From positions 2,417,205 to 2,481,204 of the forward strand of contig RSEF01000012.1 of NCBI GenBank assembly GCA_003993805.1: a stretch of 64,000 bases of DNA. Reading direction: 5' to 3'. Below the pieces are notes generated by a model. It made no database searches, had not been told where the DNA came from, and saw nothing but the letters and a program-made list of their open reading frames with translations. The translations under genes were made by a program, and so were the position numbers. Of this stretch, positions 25,301-35,754 are shown one piece after another (the first letter of the stretch is position 1; the number at the start of each line of letters is the position of its first letter). The DNA comes from Himantopus leucocephalus (taxonomy: Eukaryota; Chordata; Aves; Charadriiformes; Recurvirostridae).

Positions 25301-25639
25301 ACTTTGTCAGCTTCAGCAAATTTAAAATTATGTATATGTTAAAACAACCTTAATTCGTAAACATAACGAGTGGCTAAAAAAAAGTTCCTAAGGAACAAAC
25401 ATTGTGATGCAGAGCTGTTATCCAGAAAAATCTAAAACAGTTTTTGAGGACTCAGCAAACAAATAATAGGACAATTAACATATTTCATGCTGTTAAATTT
25501 AGCTAAGAATTGTATCATGTTCTTCAGCATCAAATATTTCCCATGTTTTGGCATCTTATGAAAACAAGAAGCCATGGGATTATAAGAAAGGCTCATTTAA
25601 TATGTTTTATAGAGACTTTGTTATCAAGAATATTAGTAA
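19367..25639. other. Intergenic sequence, including the PHAX 3' UTR at its right end
   Basis: The right part (below 25640) should hold the PHAX 3' UTR. On the minus strand I see no AATAAA within about 1.7 kb of the stop. ATTAAA variants occur at 25601-25596 and 25236-25231, so the 3' end is unresolved. The rest is A+T-rich, with a more G+C-rich patch around 23400-23750 whose overlapping open frames have no recognisable product. Confidence 0.55.
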
Positions 25640-25909
25640 CTAGAAGATCTCCAAATCGTGAGCATTATCAATTTCAATAGTATCTTCAGGTTCCATCTTT
25701 GCCTCATGATGCCCCTCCTGTAGATCATCCAGGGAAGCCAGAGCCTCGTTTGTATCACTAGCAAAAGTCTCACGAGATGCATCATCATATTCTTGCAGGT
25801 TAAGCCCTTTAATGGCTTTTTTCATCTTCTTTCCTAGAACTTGTATTCTCCTCTTCTTAGCAGCTTTTCTGTTTTCATACTCCTTTTGGTTTTCCAGATA
25901 GAATATTTC
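25640..25909 (-). CDS. PHAX: PHAX exon 5, coding part
   Basis: After the acceptor CTTTCCAG the exon encodes EIFYLENQKEYENRKAAKKR and on to HDLEIF, with TAG at 25642-25640. It carries the end of the RNA-binding domain and the acidic C terminus. Confidence 0.97.
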   Translation of the reverse strand, partial: EIFYLENQKEYENRKAAKKRRIQVLGKKMKKAIKGLNLQEYDDASRETFASDTNEALASLDDLQEGHHEAKMEPEDTIEIDNAHDLEIF

Positions 25910-28900
25910 CTGGAAAGAAAACAAAAAAAAAAGTCTGGCATATTCATTTACTAGTATTTCCTAAAGAAAACATAAAGAAGTAAAAAAAAAAAATTTTATT
26001 ACAAATACTGTTCAATAACATTTAACTAAGATACATATCAACAGTACAAGTATGAAGATAGACTGCAGTTAAGGAAAATGCCCCATAAATAATTTTATTA
26101 CATAATTTTTCAGCAATCTCAAAGTATATGTAAATTAGTATCACTAAATTTTCATTTCAACTTTGCTGATGATATAAAACTGGGAGGAATGGGTGGTAGA
26201 CCAGAGGGCTGTGCTACCATACAGAGGGACCTGGAGAGAAAATACGACGAAAGGTTCTATGGCAACTTCAGAAAACTTCCCTCCACAACTGAAATCTGAG
26301 TCCAGGTATCATGATCTTTACTGTCAAACATTTGTGAACCCCATCAACATCTTCTCAACTGCAAAATATGACTGTTACAAGTTTCCCCCTGTAAAAGATG
26401 ACTTGCAAATTCCCTTGCAAAAGGGTGAGAGACAAAAAAAGAGGAGGCCCTTGGAGCCTCATTGAGGAATGTCTCAAACACTCACAAGTACCTTGAAATA
26501 CAGCTATAGCCGTGGGGCGAATAATGCAGAACTTATGCTCAAAGAACTGATAAGGCTGATGCCAGGTGGGAAAGAAACTCGCCTGAATCTGGAGAAGGGA
26601 AACAGGACCTTCTGTTTCTCTCTCTTTTCTTTAAAAGTCATTAATTAATGCAAGGCATACCTTACCACTCGCCATAATCCACTGTGTATCTGTAGCTAAG
26701 TTCTGCTTGCCATAATTTGTTTTACCACTTGACATAATTTGTTATATACCTAACCGATTATTGTGGACCTAGTTAAGACATATATTAATCACTGTGGGAA
26801 TCTAATAAATGTTTTTGTATGGACCTTGAGAGTTGTCTCACCTTAGTACAGACTGCTGGGGATTTGTGAATCTGAGTCACCCCCTCCCCTCTGCTGAGTG
26901 TGGCGTGACACTCCCATATTTCAAGGGGGACAATATGATGCAGCAGAGCTAAATGCTGCTACGTGACCTTCCTTCCCTGCTTATTTTTTAAAACACGTAA
27001 ATTGTCTACAGAAAACATTAATGCTTTTTTCTCCCCAAAAGCTGCAAGTCAAGTGAGAAGGATATGCATATCTGTGACAGCTGTAAACATGACAACCTCC
27101 AAGACGAATGACAGAATTACACATACTTTTCCCACAGGTTTGTACACCAAATGATGTCTTGTATCATCAACCAAATTCACTGAGTGAAAACTGCTGCATC
27201 AATAAACACTTCCCAGTATCAGCAAGAGAAGAATGGGACACACAATTACAAGGGCATGGAAGAAGGGTAGAAGAGCAATTTTTTTGAAGAGGGGTAGAAA
27301 AGCAATTTTTTTTTTTTTTTTGTAAAAGTAAAGTGACCAAACTTGCAACTTTGTGACCACTGTAATCTAGGAAAAGTTGTTTGTTTTTAAACATAAAATT
27401 GAAAATCACAATTTATATTCATTTGTTTCTCGAAACCCAGTACAAGATGCTAGTACAGTTTACAGAGTGAGCTATAGCCACCCACAAGCAAAATTAACGC
27501 ATTTCTTTTAACAAAATAAGAAAGTGGCAAGCAACATGAAAAAAACAAAGTTGTTTAAATTGATGGAAGAAAATACCACCTCAGGCTATTTCATACCCTA
27601 AAAAGAAAGGCAATATAATATTTACAAGTTGACAAAATTAATTTGGTGATCAGCACAAATGAGACCAGGGAGCAATTCAGGCTACATTCAAACTAGTATC
27701 TGACTTTATGGGAAATACTGCCTGGGGCTACAGCTGGAGCTATATAGGACACAAATGTTCTATTAAGAGAACACTATTCCATGCACAATGACGCAGAGCT
27801 CCAAAGGGAGAAATACAACTGCAGATAACATTGCTGTAAGGTATATACAAATTAAGGAAAATCCAGTGTTTATCTCTTCACTCTACAGTCTCATCATCCT
27901 CAATGGGTTTTTGTGACTGGCAATATGTAAAAGATGTTCTCTCTGCCTAGTGTGAATGGCAATTAATCAATTTTTTGTGGGTTCTTTTCTTACATTTTGA
28001 ATGTGAAAATCTGGTTTCTTGGAATATAGAGTTAAACTTGCCAGAAGTTATGAGAGACTGTCAATCATAACATTTGTAGTTGAAAAAAAATTTACTTTGG
28101 ACAATCATTTGTGTTCTTGACAATTTTACCTTGATTTGTTCTTCTTTGATGCTAGGTGTGTTCTTCAGCAGGTTTAAATAAACGCCCCCTGGTGTTCTTC
28201 TCCTAGTTCCATTCTTAATAGGGAAAGAGTAAATTAGTAATAGCAAGCTTAATACGTAAGCGCTGGTATAAAAATAGCATCTAAGACAATGCTTTGTATT
28301 GAGATAGAATTAAAAAAAAATAAGTTCTGCTGTGTTAGGCAAAGAAACAAAATGTAAATAGCATTCTAACTACTCTCACAACTATCTGCATAATATATAT
28401 GCTAGATTAAATATTCCTAACACATACTCCCAGCAGAACGTCAAAAATTAATTTCACAAAATTATGTAGATCTCATTTTTTTAATTGTGCTCAGCAGTTC
28501 TACAACTTATTTGCACATCTACAGGATTTTGCATTTCTGCCTAAGGCATATGAAACACAACGTGTACTTTAACGTTTCTCCCCCCAACACAGTAGTTCCA
28601 TGCTTCAACAGTTTTCAGCGTAACAGTGTCGCGCAATGTACCATACTGAAGCATGAAGGGACCCAGCTTTGAAACCTCTGTAAATTATAAGTACTAATTA
28701 TCACACTATTAATCAATTACCATTCATAGTGTGTCAAGCTGAACTGTTACTCCAGTGCTCCGATATGTATTAAATGTGATACTTTTCTGCTAAATAACAA
28801 AGTAAAATGCAATCTGAAAGTTCTATGAACAGAGAAGGTCATTTTTTAAGTATGTTCTTGAAACAGCAGATGCCACATACTTTTATCATCCTTTCAACAC

Positions 28901-31900
28901 AGAATCCTAACCAAGAAAAACAGTATGATCTGCCTTTCGAATGGTGTACTCTGATCTGCAGCCAAAGCCTGCACTCCTGTGCCACCAGGAGTTGTGTCCT
29001 TTCACCTCCTTGGTAAACACTTTAATAAGTACTTTAATCTTTCAAGACAACAGACTGCTTCTAAGACAAGTTGCTAGATGGACAGTTGGGGTTTTGGGGG
29101 GGGGGGGGCACGACAGGTAGAAGTGTTTTTTTCTTTGTTCTGTTTTTGGTTTGGTTTTTTTTTCATTATATTATTATTATTATTATTTTATTCCCCCTCT
29201 TTTTTTTCTCTCCTCTCTACTTCCAGTGACAGAACTTAAAAGATGTAATTTATAAACAAATGCCTCAAAGTACTTACTAGTTTCCTTCCACTTTTTTTTC
29301 TTCAGAACTTTTGCACTGAGTCTCATTATTTAATAAAAACAAAAACATACCGAGAAACTGATAACCTAACCATTAAGTACAGGACTTTTACCATGATTTA
29401 TAACAGAAATCTGTACTCAGTTTTCCTCTACTGATACACAAGCCAATGGTTCTCTAACACAGCTAACAGACTCCCTTTTGAAAGTTACTCTTCAAATGGG
29501 ACATTAGAAATGCTCGCTACTGAGTATAGTGACCTCTGATGGCATGCTGATTAACCCAGTAGAACGGTCAGTGCTGTCAAGCATCCACCTGACTTACTGA
29601 CGAAAAGTGCCAGAGGCTTCACCTGGATTCTAACATTATAAGCTTCTACTCAAGCTTCAGAATCCTTCACTCTTGGGTCTGTCGGGGAAAGACTGCCAAG
29701 GACAGGCAGAGTAACAGATACAATGTTATCACTGCAAATCAGATACTTATCTCAGTACAAGAAGTTGGGCATTTTCCAGGTTTATTAGTCTCATTGTTTA
29801 CTCAAATCCTGCTGGAAGATTACATTAGTTTCATGGTGAGGGAAAGCTATGAAACTCTGGGAGAACATGTCCAACATGAAAGCTGTGCCATAGTACTACG
29901 TAAATATTCTGCACGTAAAAAGTTGTGTGTGCCTCCCCACCCCACAATATCACATTTTTCTTACCACTATGAACAGTCCACCATTTTGTTCCACTTCAGC
30001 TGTTTCCATTAGCAGTTCGATAGCTTTTCTCTTCCCAATTATTTTCACTACTCGGGCAATTAAATCTTTCTTTGGCTCACAAAGCCTGGGAGGAGGGGAA
30101 AAAAAACCAAGCGCATTTATTGTCAGTATAATTTCTCAAGTAAAACTAATTCATTCTGTGGAACACAGAACTGTGCTAAAATTAAGGAGTCTATACATTT
30201 AAGTGTATTTCAATGGCTTCTTGAATCAGATTTCAAAATACTGAGCTTTTGAGGGCTTTTCTTCTAACGCATGCATTTTTAAAATTTGTTTCAATGAAAA
30301 TGCATTGACTGATTATTTTTCTCCTATTGACGTGTGAAAGATTAAAACAAATAAGAATAAATCTCTGAAAATAAAGCATAAAAATCTGCTGTGCATTTAA
30401 CAGTTAAAATTACAGCATTTTACAGTTAAATTAACAATTATTTGGAGACAACCCTAACTGTAGAAGGTCCCCTGTATCATGTGGCATTCAGAAAAACCTA
30501 GGTAATAAGGGAAACCAGTCTGTTGACCAATCCATGATAACCAATGAAATGCAAACAAGAAAAAAATTTGCAATATTACTGAGTTAAATTGTATTCTTTT
30601 GTTACAACAATGTCCTCATATGGAAATTTTCATTGTCAGTCTGCATGAAGGGAGAGTATAGCGTAGCATCAACTCACTATGCCAAAGTACATACTCCCAT
30701 TGAGAAACATCGTAAGCTCACGCATTAGTACCATTTGTCCAGAGCAAAAGTTCTATGCTACATTCTCATTTTTTAATGACAAAGCTTCTCATCAAGCACA
30801 GTCCCAAGCACTACAGTTCAGTGGTTTTACACTTGGGGGACCAACAGACCACCATCATTACCAAAATTTCTGGACGACCACTGTCTAGCGTAATTGCTTC
30901 AAGTGGCATTACTATGCTATAAAGTTGCATACTTTACAATGACTCCATAGTAGAAGATGTCTGACCATAGATGTGAACAACTATTTAGAAGAACCGGGCT
31001 AGCTTCAACTACTTCAATTGTGTGCCTGAAGTTATCTGAAATTAAATGTTAAACTCACATTTGAGTGCCTAATCATGAAAAGGATTACCCAATGCGCTTA
31101 ACTTTACACTGAGTTCAATGAATGATAAAGCACCAGAAAGTAAATGCTTTCTTAAACATTTATAGCATTGAGTTCTAAATTGTGAATTACTGGAAGAGAT
31201 GAAAACGTCTCTCAAGCATGCAGAGAACTGTAAGATAACCAAGATCCTTTAGAGAGCTGGTTAAATAGACCTTGTGTTAGTGGCAGCTTGAACAGTCAAA
31301 TCCCTGCTCAGCGTTCATTCTGGCCCTGCACAATCCTCCTGTATGCATGCTTTAACAAGCAGTTGTGCACTGCAACAGGAACTGAACGAGGTAGAGGGCA
31401 AAAAATGGAACAAGACAGTCAGAAAAACTCTTTGATTTCAGTTCACTGCGTGGGCCAGCACAACAAGAGGTTATGCATCCAGGCACAGATGGCACAGCAT
31501 GGATCAACCATCAGTGCTGTCTGTGATGTGTATAACCACAATCTTACTGATGCAGTTCAGCGCCACTACTACTATAAACAATTAGAAAAAACAGGCTTCT
31601 GCTTTATTTTGAGGAAGCTCAATAAAACAAAGAAAAGTTTATCACAAAAGAAATGCTCATTTTTTTCAAATTCATAAGTGAGAAGCTACCAAGAACTGGT
31701 AACAGCAGTAATAATGGTCTCTAATTGCCGTACTTCAGCATCTGGCAATACTATGCATCACATCTAAGAAATCAATGATCTATAAACTCAGGTTTTATTT
31801 AAACATCAAGCTAACCATCAGTAAATCTTGTAACTCTTGTTCCCTATTTAACACCATTTTCTTCCCTTGCACCACTGAAAAAGGATTGTGGCAGTTTAAG

Positions 31901-34900
31901 TCAATTTAAGCAAGAATGACTACAGTCATGTGCCCTCCCTCACACCATCAGTCCAGTGCTGACAGTGCCAGCTCAAACAAAATTGTGCACCAAATTGTTT
32001 CAGGAAACAAATATGTCTGCAAATTAAGTCTTTCAAAAAAGCAACAGACTTTTGGACAGATAAGTTTTCTGACTCAGCTCAGCGTACAATAACTAAATTA
32101 GCAGGACTGTGAAAAGCATTGGATGGTGGCAAGTGTGCTGTAGGCTAGAGCTTGGTAATCCCAACGCTCGCTTCCATAAATTAGCACAGAACTGCAGCTC
32201 AGTTTCACAACACAGAAACAGGCATTACTTCATTTCAGTGCTGGTGTCTAACCTTGGCACAGCCCCTGGTTACAACAGCGGCAACATGTCTTTTTCAGAC
32301 AAGCACGTTTCACATAGAGTACGTGCATTTCAGAAGCTGAGCTCTCCAAAACACTGCACAATCCAGTTTCAAAGATTTATAACTTAGCCAGATTCTCATG
32401 GTGACCACAGCAGGTGTTCAATGGTGTCCAACTCACAACATGCACCTCTACTCACGCAGTATTTCCTAAAAAGGCCATTACTAAATCTGTATCACGAGAA
32501 ACAATTATTTTTCCTTGCCATTGCTCTCAAACAACAAACCATTTTGGTGGATTTAAAAAAAATAAATTAGACAGTATTACTTCATGTGTCTACAAGATAC
32601 CAGCCATAACGCTGCATTTTAATCCCAGGATTTTGGAAATACACACAAGGCAGTCATGCTTTTTGTAACCTGGTATAACATCTTACATATTTAGCAGTAA
32701 GAAAGCTTTTTTCTTGCTCTTCTTTTCCATGAACAGTTTACCAATACTTACGGAAGCGAAGATACACTGCTGCTAAACTCACCGATAAGCAATTTCATCT
32801 GCCACTTTTTCCTCTGAATCTTCTTCTGTTATCTCATACCTTCCCTTATATTTCATTTCTTGTCTTTCACCCAGTCTATCTTTTACAGGCCGCTTCCGTT
32901 TGAGAAAGTTTTGCCCATTTTCTTCTTCTGCTGACAGAGTTTTCTTGTCATCATGCATGTATTCATCCAGTTCTTTATCTAAAGTCTCTGCCTCCTTTTG
33001 CTGAGCTTCCTTCATCAGCTTTTTAGCCAATAAATAATTGTAAGTCTCAGACTGCCTGCTTCTGTCAATACTACCATCCATGCCTAGAATCCCAAGTTCA
33101 GTAGCCACTGCATCCTGATTCTGCTCCTGGAGCACCACACCCCAAATGTTGTTCACCTTCTTGCCACCTAGAGCAGTTTGGTTTTGGTGGCTCTGGCTAA
33201 GCTGAAAAGGCTCAGATTTAGCAGGAGAAAAGCTGAAACATTTCTGCCGTTTTCGTTTCCACAGACAGCTGTCATCATCAGATTCAGAAAAGCTTTCATC
33301 ACTTGAATCCACACTTTTGGTTGTCCGATAAGGAACACTTGGTGCACACAATGAAATGCTGCTCTGGAACGGTCTGCCTGAATCATTGCCATCATGCGAT
33401 TTCTGAAACGAAAAAGTAAGTGTCTGTTAATTTAATTACTCTTTTAAATTAAAAGAGTTACCAAGTCATGCCAAAGAGCTGATTAGCTAGCAAACTTAAT
33501 TCTTCTGACTCATGTGGCTGTTTGGGCACTCCTCTATGGGCATCTTTTGGACTACGATTGATAGGAGCATCCTATGAAACTTCTGTATTTTGAATATTTG
33601 CACATGAAAGACAGCACGGCTGCTACCAAAAACACTTACCAGGAGTCACTAATTTATTTAACATCATCCTTGTTGAATGAAATCAAAATTATTACAAGAC
33701 TAGAAAAGCTATTAAAATTCCCAAATCAAACAAAAACACAACATGCACAGCAGTTATAAGGTTAAAAAACCAAACCACCACAGCAACTTGCCAGAAGCTG
33801 TTTTTAAACAGCAGAGAAATTAATATTCTCTCCGGAGTGTGAAAGGGGTCAAGACTGGTGATCTACAACCACAATAGTGTTCCCAGAGACTCAAGCGAGA
33901 AGAAAAAGCAACCAAAACCCCCCACACCAAACCCCCAAAACCTGGATGCTGCTTGGACTTTGAGAAGCTAACAGTGTATTGTGATTCTGGTTCAAACAGG
34001 ACAGCACATGACCAGCTGGGGACAGTAGTACCTTACAGAAGAACTGGGTTTTTCTTACTTTAAACCAACAAGACACCTCAGACTTAGTACGGCGTCTTAT
34101 TATTTAGGACAAAAACCCTAAAGGTTTCAACATGCTTTACAAAAAAAGTCCTACAGCTACAAAAATATTCAAGAAATGCTGTTTTCCCATACACCTGGCA
34201 GATAAACTATAATATGAAAGCCAAACTTCCTCAAACCTGCATAACCTGCAAAAGCACCATGGGTAACATAACCCAGAATTTTTATTTCCAGTTGCTGAAA
34301 ACTTTTGGCCACACTGCCTGTGCTAAACTGTGATAAGCATTTTCCTTACTCATAATTCCAGTTTTTCCCTAGCTGATTTCCTATCATAAAGTTATATGCT
34401 ATCCTGTGATCTTTAAAAATAAGATCTCTTCCTTCAGTTTCAGGTGGAATGAAAGTTCTTTAACCTTACTGTTTTTACCAACATTATGGCACCATTTCTT
34501 CTTCCTCCTATTAGCAAACAGAAAACAGAAGTCTTCAATTTATTTTGTCATGTTCTGAAAACAATGCCTCTCGCCTTTAATTTAAAATGCATTCCACAAC
34601 GCAAAACACTAACAACTCCATAAGTCAAAAAACCCCTCATGTCTATAATGATTTATTTTGTGCTGCACATCCCAGAACTATACTGCAAATAAATCAAAAT
34701 AAATAAAGAAAATAATAAGGCTTACGCATACAGTGCCATACACTGATTTATCTTATTTTTGAAATCTTTTCCTGCCCACACTCCACCTTAAATCCCTCAT
34801 GAACTTCACAACGCGCTCCAACGTGAAAACAAATACGAGACACTTGGAAATAAACACCACCTCTTCAGCGGTTCACGGATGCGAAAGAATTGTGAAGCCA

Positions 34901-35460
34901 AGGGACAGCAGTAATGGCCACTCGTTGCCTGAAGCGCCCAGCGGTACCGCTCAGCCCTCACTCTCCTTTGCTCACCAAACCCAGCGCCCAGTAACAACAA
35001 AAGCCTCCCCCGCCCCGCCCCAGCATGCGGTTTCCCCACATGAACGAGCACCGGACGAACAAGCCGCTTCCCGGGCCCAAGACAAGCAGTCATTCCCGGG
35101 GAAAGCCCACCCTGCGCCGGCCGCCCGGGCCGTATCGGGCCCCCACACCCCCCACGCCGTAAGCGCCGAGCACGTCCCGTCCCACGCCTCCCGCCCTCTG
35201 GCCGGGAGCGGGGCATCACGGGCGGCGGCGGCGGCGGGGCCCCTGCGGCTCTCTCGCCGCCTTCTCCCGGCTGGGCCTTCCGCGGCCCGCCGCCAGCAAT
35301 GGCGCGGCTCCCGCTGGAGCTCGGGCCTGGCCGCCGGCCACCTCCCGTTCCTCACCTGCTGCGGGTCCCCGGGGGAGCCGGCGCCGGGCATGTCGGAGTC
35401 CGAGTCGGAGAGCTCGCCGTCCTCCACATCGCCCTCCATCCTCCGCGCCTCCAGCGCCAT
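25640..35460 (-). CDS. PHAX: PHAX, phosphorylated adaptor for RNA export (complete, 5 coding exons)
   Basis: PHAX bridges capped U snRNA and its cap-binding complex to the CRM1-RanGTP exporter; CK2 phosphorylation is required for export. Coding exons on the complement are 35460-35356, 33402-32783, 30085-29965, 28213-28130 and 25909-25640, joining to 1200 bases (399 residues plus TAG; human about 394). Visible features: acidic serine clusters ELSDSDSD (16-23) and SSDESFSESDDDS (68-80), likely CK2 targets; basic clusters KRKRQK (84-89) and KRKRPVKDR (203-211), likely NLSs; the NNIWG and AVATELGILGM block (about 119-143), in the region of the known export signal; the snRNA-binding domain from about 242 (CEPKKDLIARVV, GGLFIVNGTRRRTPGGVYLNLLKN); and an acidic C terminus ending NAHDLEIF. 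All donors are GT, all acceptors AG, and phases agree. The ATG (GGGGAGATGG context) is the family start. Confidence 0.97.
26162..26238 (+). mobile_element. CR1 LINE fragment
   Basis: TTTGCTGATGATATAAAACT, then GGGAGGAATGGG, CCAGAGGGCTGTGCTACCAT and ACAGAGGGACCTGGAGA, match the CR1 segment that in intact copies reads roughly GATGACACCAAACTGGGAGG ... GACCTGG. The match fades abruptly after 26238. Confidence 0.85.
26390..26879 (+). mobile_element. Possible LTR in PHAX intron 4
   Basis: The segment starts TGTAAAAG and ends GAGTCA, with AATAAA at 26804-26809 about 70 bases before the end. Diverged repeats built on CCATAATTTGTTTTACCACT-like units lie near 26670-26750, as in a U3 region. CCCCC flanks both sides (26385-26389 and 26880-26884) and could be a 5-bp target duplication, but a homopolymer is weak evidence. 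No retroviral coding sequence is seen, and the boundaries are tentative. Confidence 0.35.
28130..28213 (-). CDS. PHAX: PHAX exon 4
   Basis: There are 84 bases (28 codons, phase 0 at both ends) encoding NGTRRRTPGGVYLNLLKN through EEQIK. The acceptor is CTATTAAG and the donor AAG|GTAAAA. Confidence 0.97.
28183..28194 (-). promoter_or_regulatory. CTCF-like core motif inside PHAX exon 4
   Basis: On the minus strand CACCAGGGGGCG matches the CTCF core consensus. It is coding sequence for the TPGG part of RRRTPGGVY. Binding is not demonstrated. Confidence 0.4.
28214..29964 (-). other. PHAX: PHAX intron 3
   Basis: A 1.75-kb A+T-rich intron with a G-run and TTA microsatellite near 29087-29191. No other element is recognised. 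Confidence 0.9.
29087..29191. repeat. G-run, T-rich tract and (TTA)n simple sequence
   Basis: GGGG TTTT is followed by 13 Gs (29096-29108), then a T-rich tract and (ATT)n near 29165-29191. The G part fits a G-quadruplex pattern on the plus strand. Confidence 0.8.
29965..30085 (-). CDS. PHAX: PHAX exon 3
   Basis: There are 121 bases. The acceptor CCTCCCAG is followed by a G that completes the split arginine codon. The exon encodes LCEPKKDLIARVVKIIGKRK and on to EQNGGLFIV, the first part of the RNA-binding domain. The donor is GTG|GTAAGA. Confidence 0.97.
30086..32782 (-). other. PHAX: PHAX intron 2
   Basis: A 2.7-kb intron between well-defined splice sites. Two antisense open frames (129 codons at 31288-31677 and 92 codons at 32109-32387) have no recognisable product or splice context. 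No repeat family is recognised. Confidence 0.88.
32783..33402 (-). CDS. PHAX: PHAX exon 2
   Basis: There are 620 bases. The acceptor TTTCGTTTCAG is followed by AAA TCG CAT (KSH). The exon carries the serine-acidic cluster, both basic clusters and the export-signal region, and ends ADEIAY plus CG|GTGAGT (phase 2). Confidence 0.97.
33403..35355 (-). other. PHAX: PHAX intron 1
   Basis: A 1.95-kb intron. The first ~350 bases after the donor (about 35000-35355) are still CpG-rich. The remainder is A+T-rich, with nothing recognised. Confidence 0.9.
35356..35460 (-). CDS. PHAX: PHAX exon 1, coding part
   Basis: There are 35 codons, from MALEARRMEGDVEDGELSDS to GDPQQ, ending in CAG|GTGAGG in phase 0. 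It corresponds to human MALEVGDMEDGQLSDSDSD. Confidence 0.96.
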
Positions 35461-35744
35461 CTCCCCGCCGCGACGGCGGAGCGCGGCGACTGGCGAGGGG
35501 GAAGCAGCGGGACGGCGGCAGCCGCGGCGCACGACAACCGCCGCTCACCAATAGGAAGCGCGGGTGGCGATGACGGAAGCGCGGTGCGCGTGTAGAGCGC
35601 CGGCGAAGGGGCGGGGCGGGGAGGCCGGGCGGCGCGGTGCGCCGCCATCTTGTCGGCGGCGCGGTGAGGTGGGGTGTGAGCGCAGCGGGTCGTGCCGGCC
35701 TCCCGGCTCCTTGTCTTGTCGCGGCGGGTGTGGAAATGGCCGGT
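35461..35744 (-). promoter_or_regulatory. PHAX: CpG-island promoter and 5' UTR of PHAX, possibly bidirectional
   Basis: The block is G+C- and CpG-rich with no TATA box. It has CCAAT (35548-35552), TGACGGAAG (35571-35579; CRE half-site joined to an ETS site) and a YY1-like element reading AAGATGGCGGC on the minus strand (35641-35651). On the plus strand GCG|GTGAGG (donor at 35664) could end a noncoding first exon of a divergent transcript. The island ends abruptly at the LTR. Confidence 0.7.
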
Positions 35745-35749
35745 GCCGC

Positions 35750-35754
35750 ACAAA
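35750..35754. repeat. Target-site duplication, left copy
   Basis: ACAAA directly abuts the LTR terminus at 35755 and is identical to the copy at 36565-36569. Confidence 0.8.

Larger units (their letters stand above)
25910..28129 (-). other. PHAX: PHAX intron 4
   Basis: A 2.2-kb intron containing a short CR1 fragment (26162-26238) and a possible LTR (about 26390-26879), both in plus orientation and so antisense to PHAX. A T-run near 27307-27321 is simple sequence. Confidence 0.9.

Noticed and set aside
31288..31677. 129-codon plus-strand frame in PHAX intron 2
   Set aside because: Antisense within an intron, with no homology recognised, no promoter or splice context, and a length possible by chance.
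34799..35595. Open frames on both strands around PHAX exon 1 (up to 251 codons)
   Set aside because: CpG-island shadows of PHAX exon 1 and intron 1; the translations are low-complexity and end at random.
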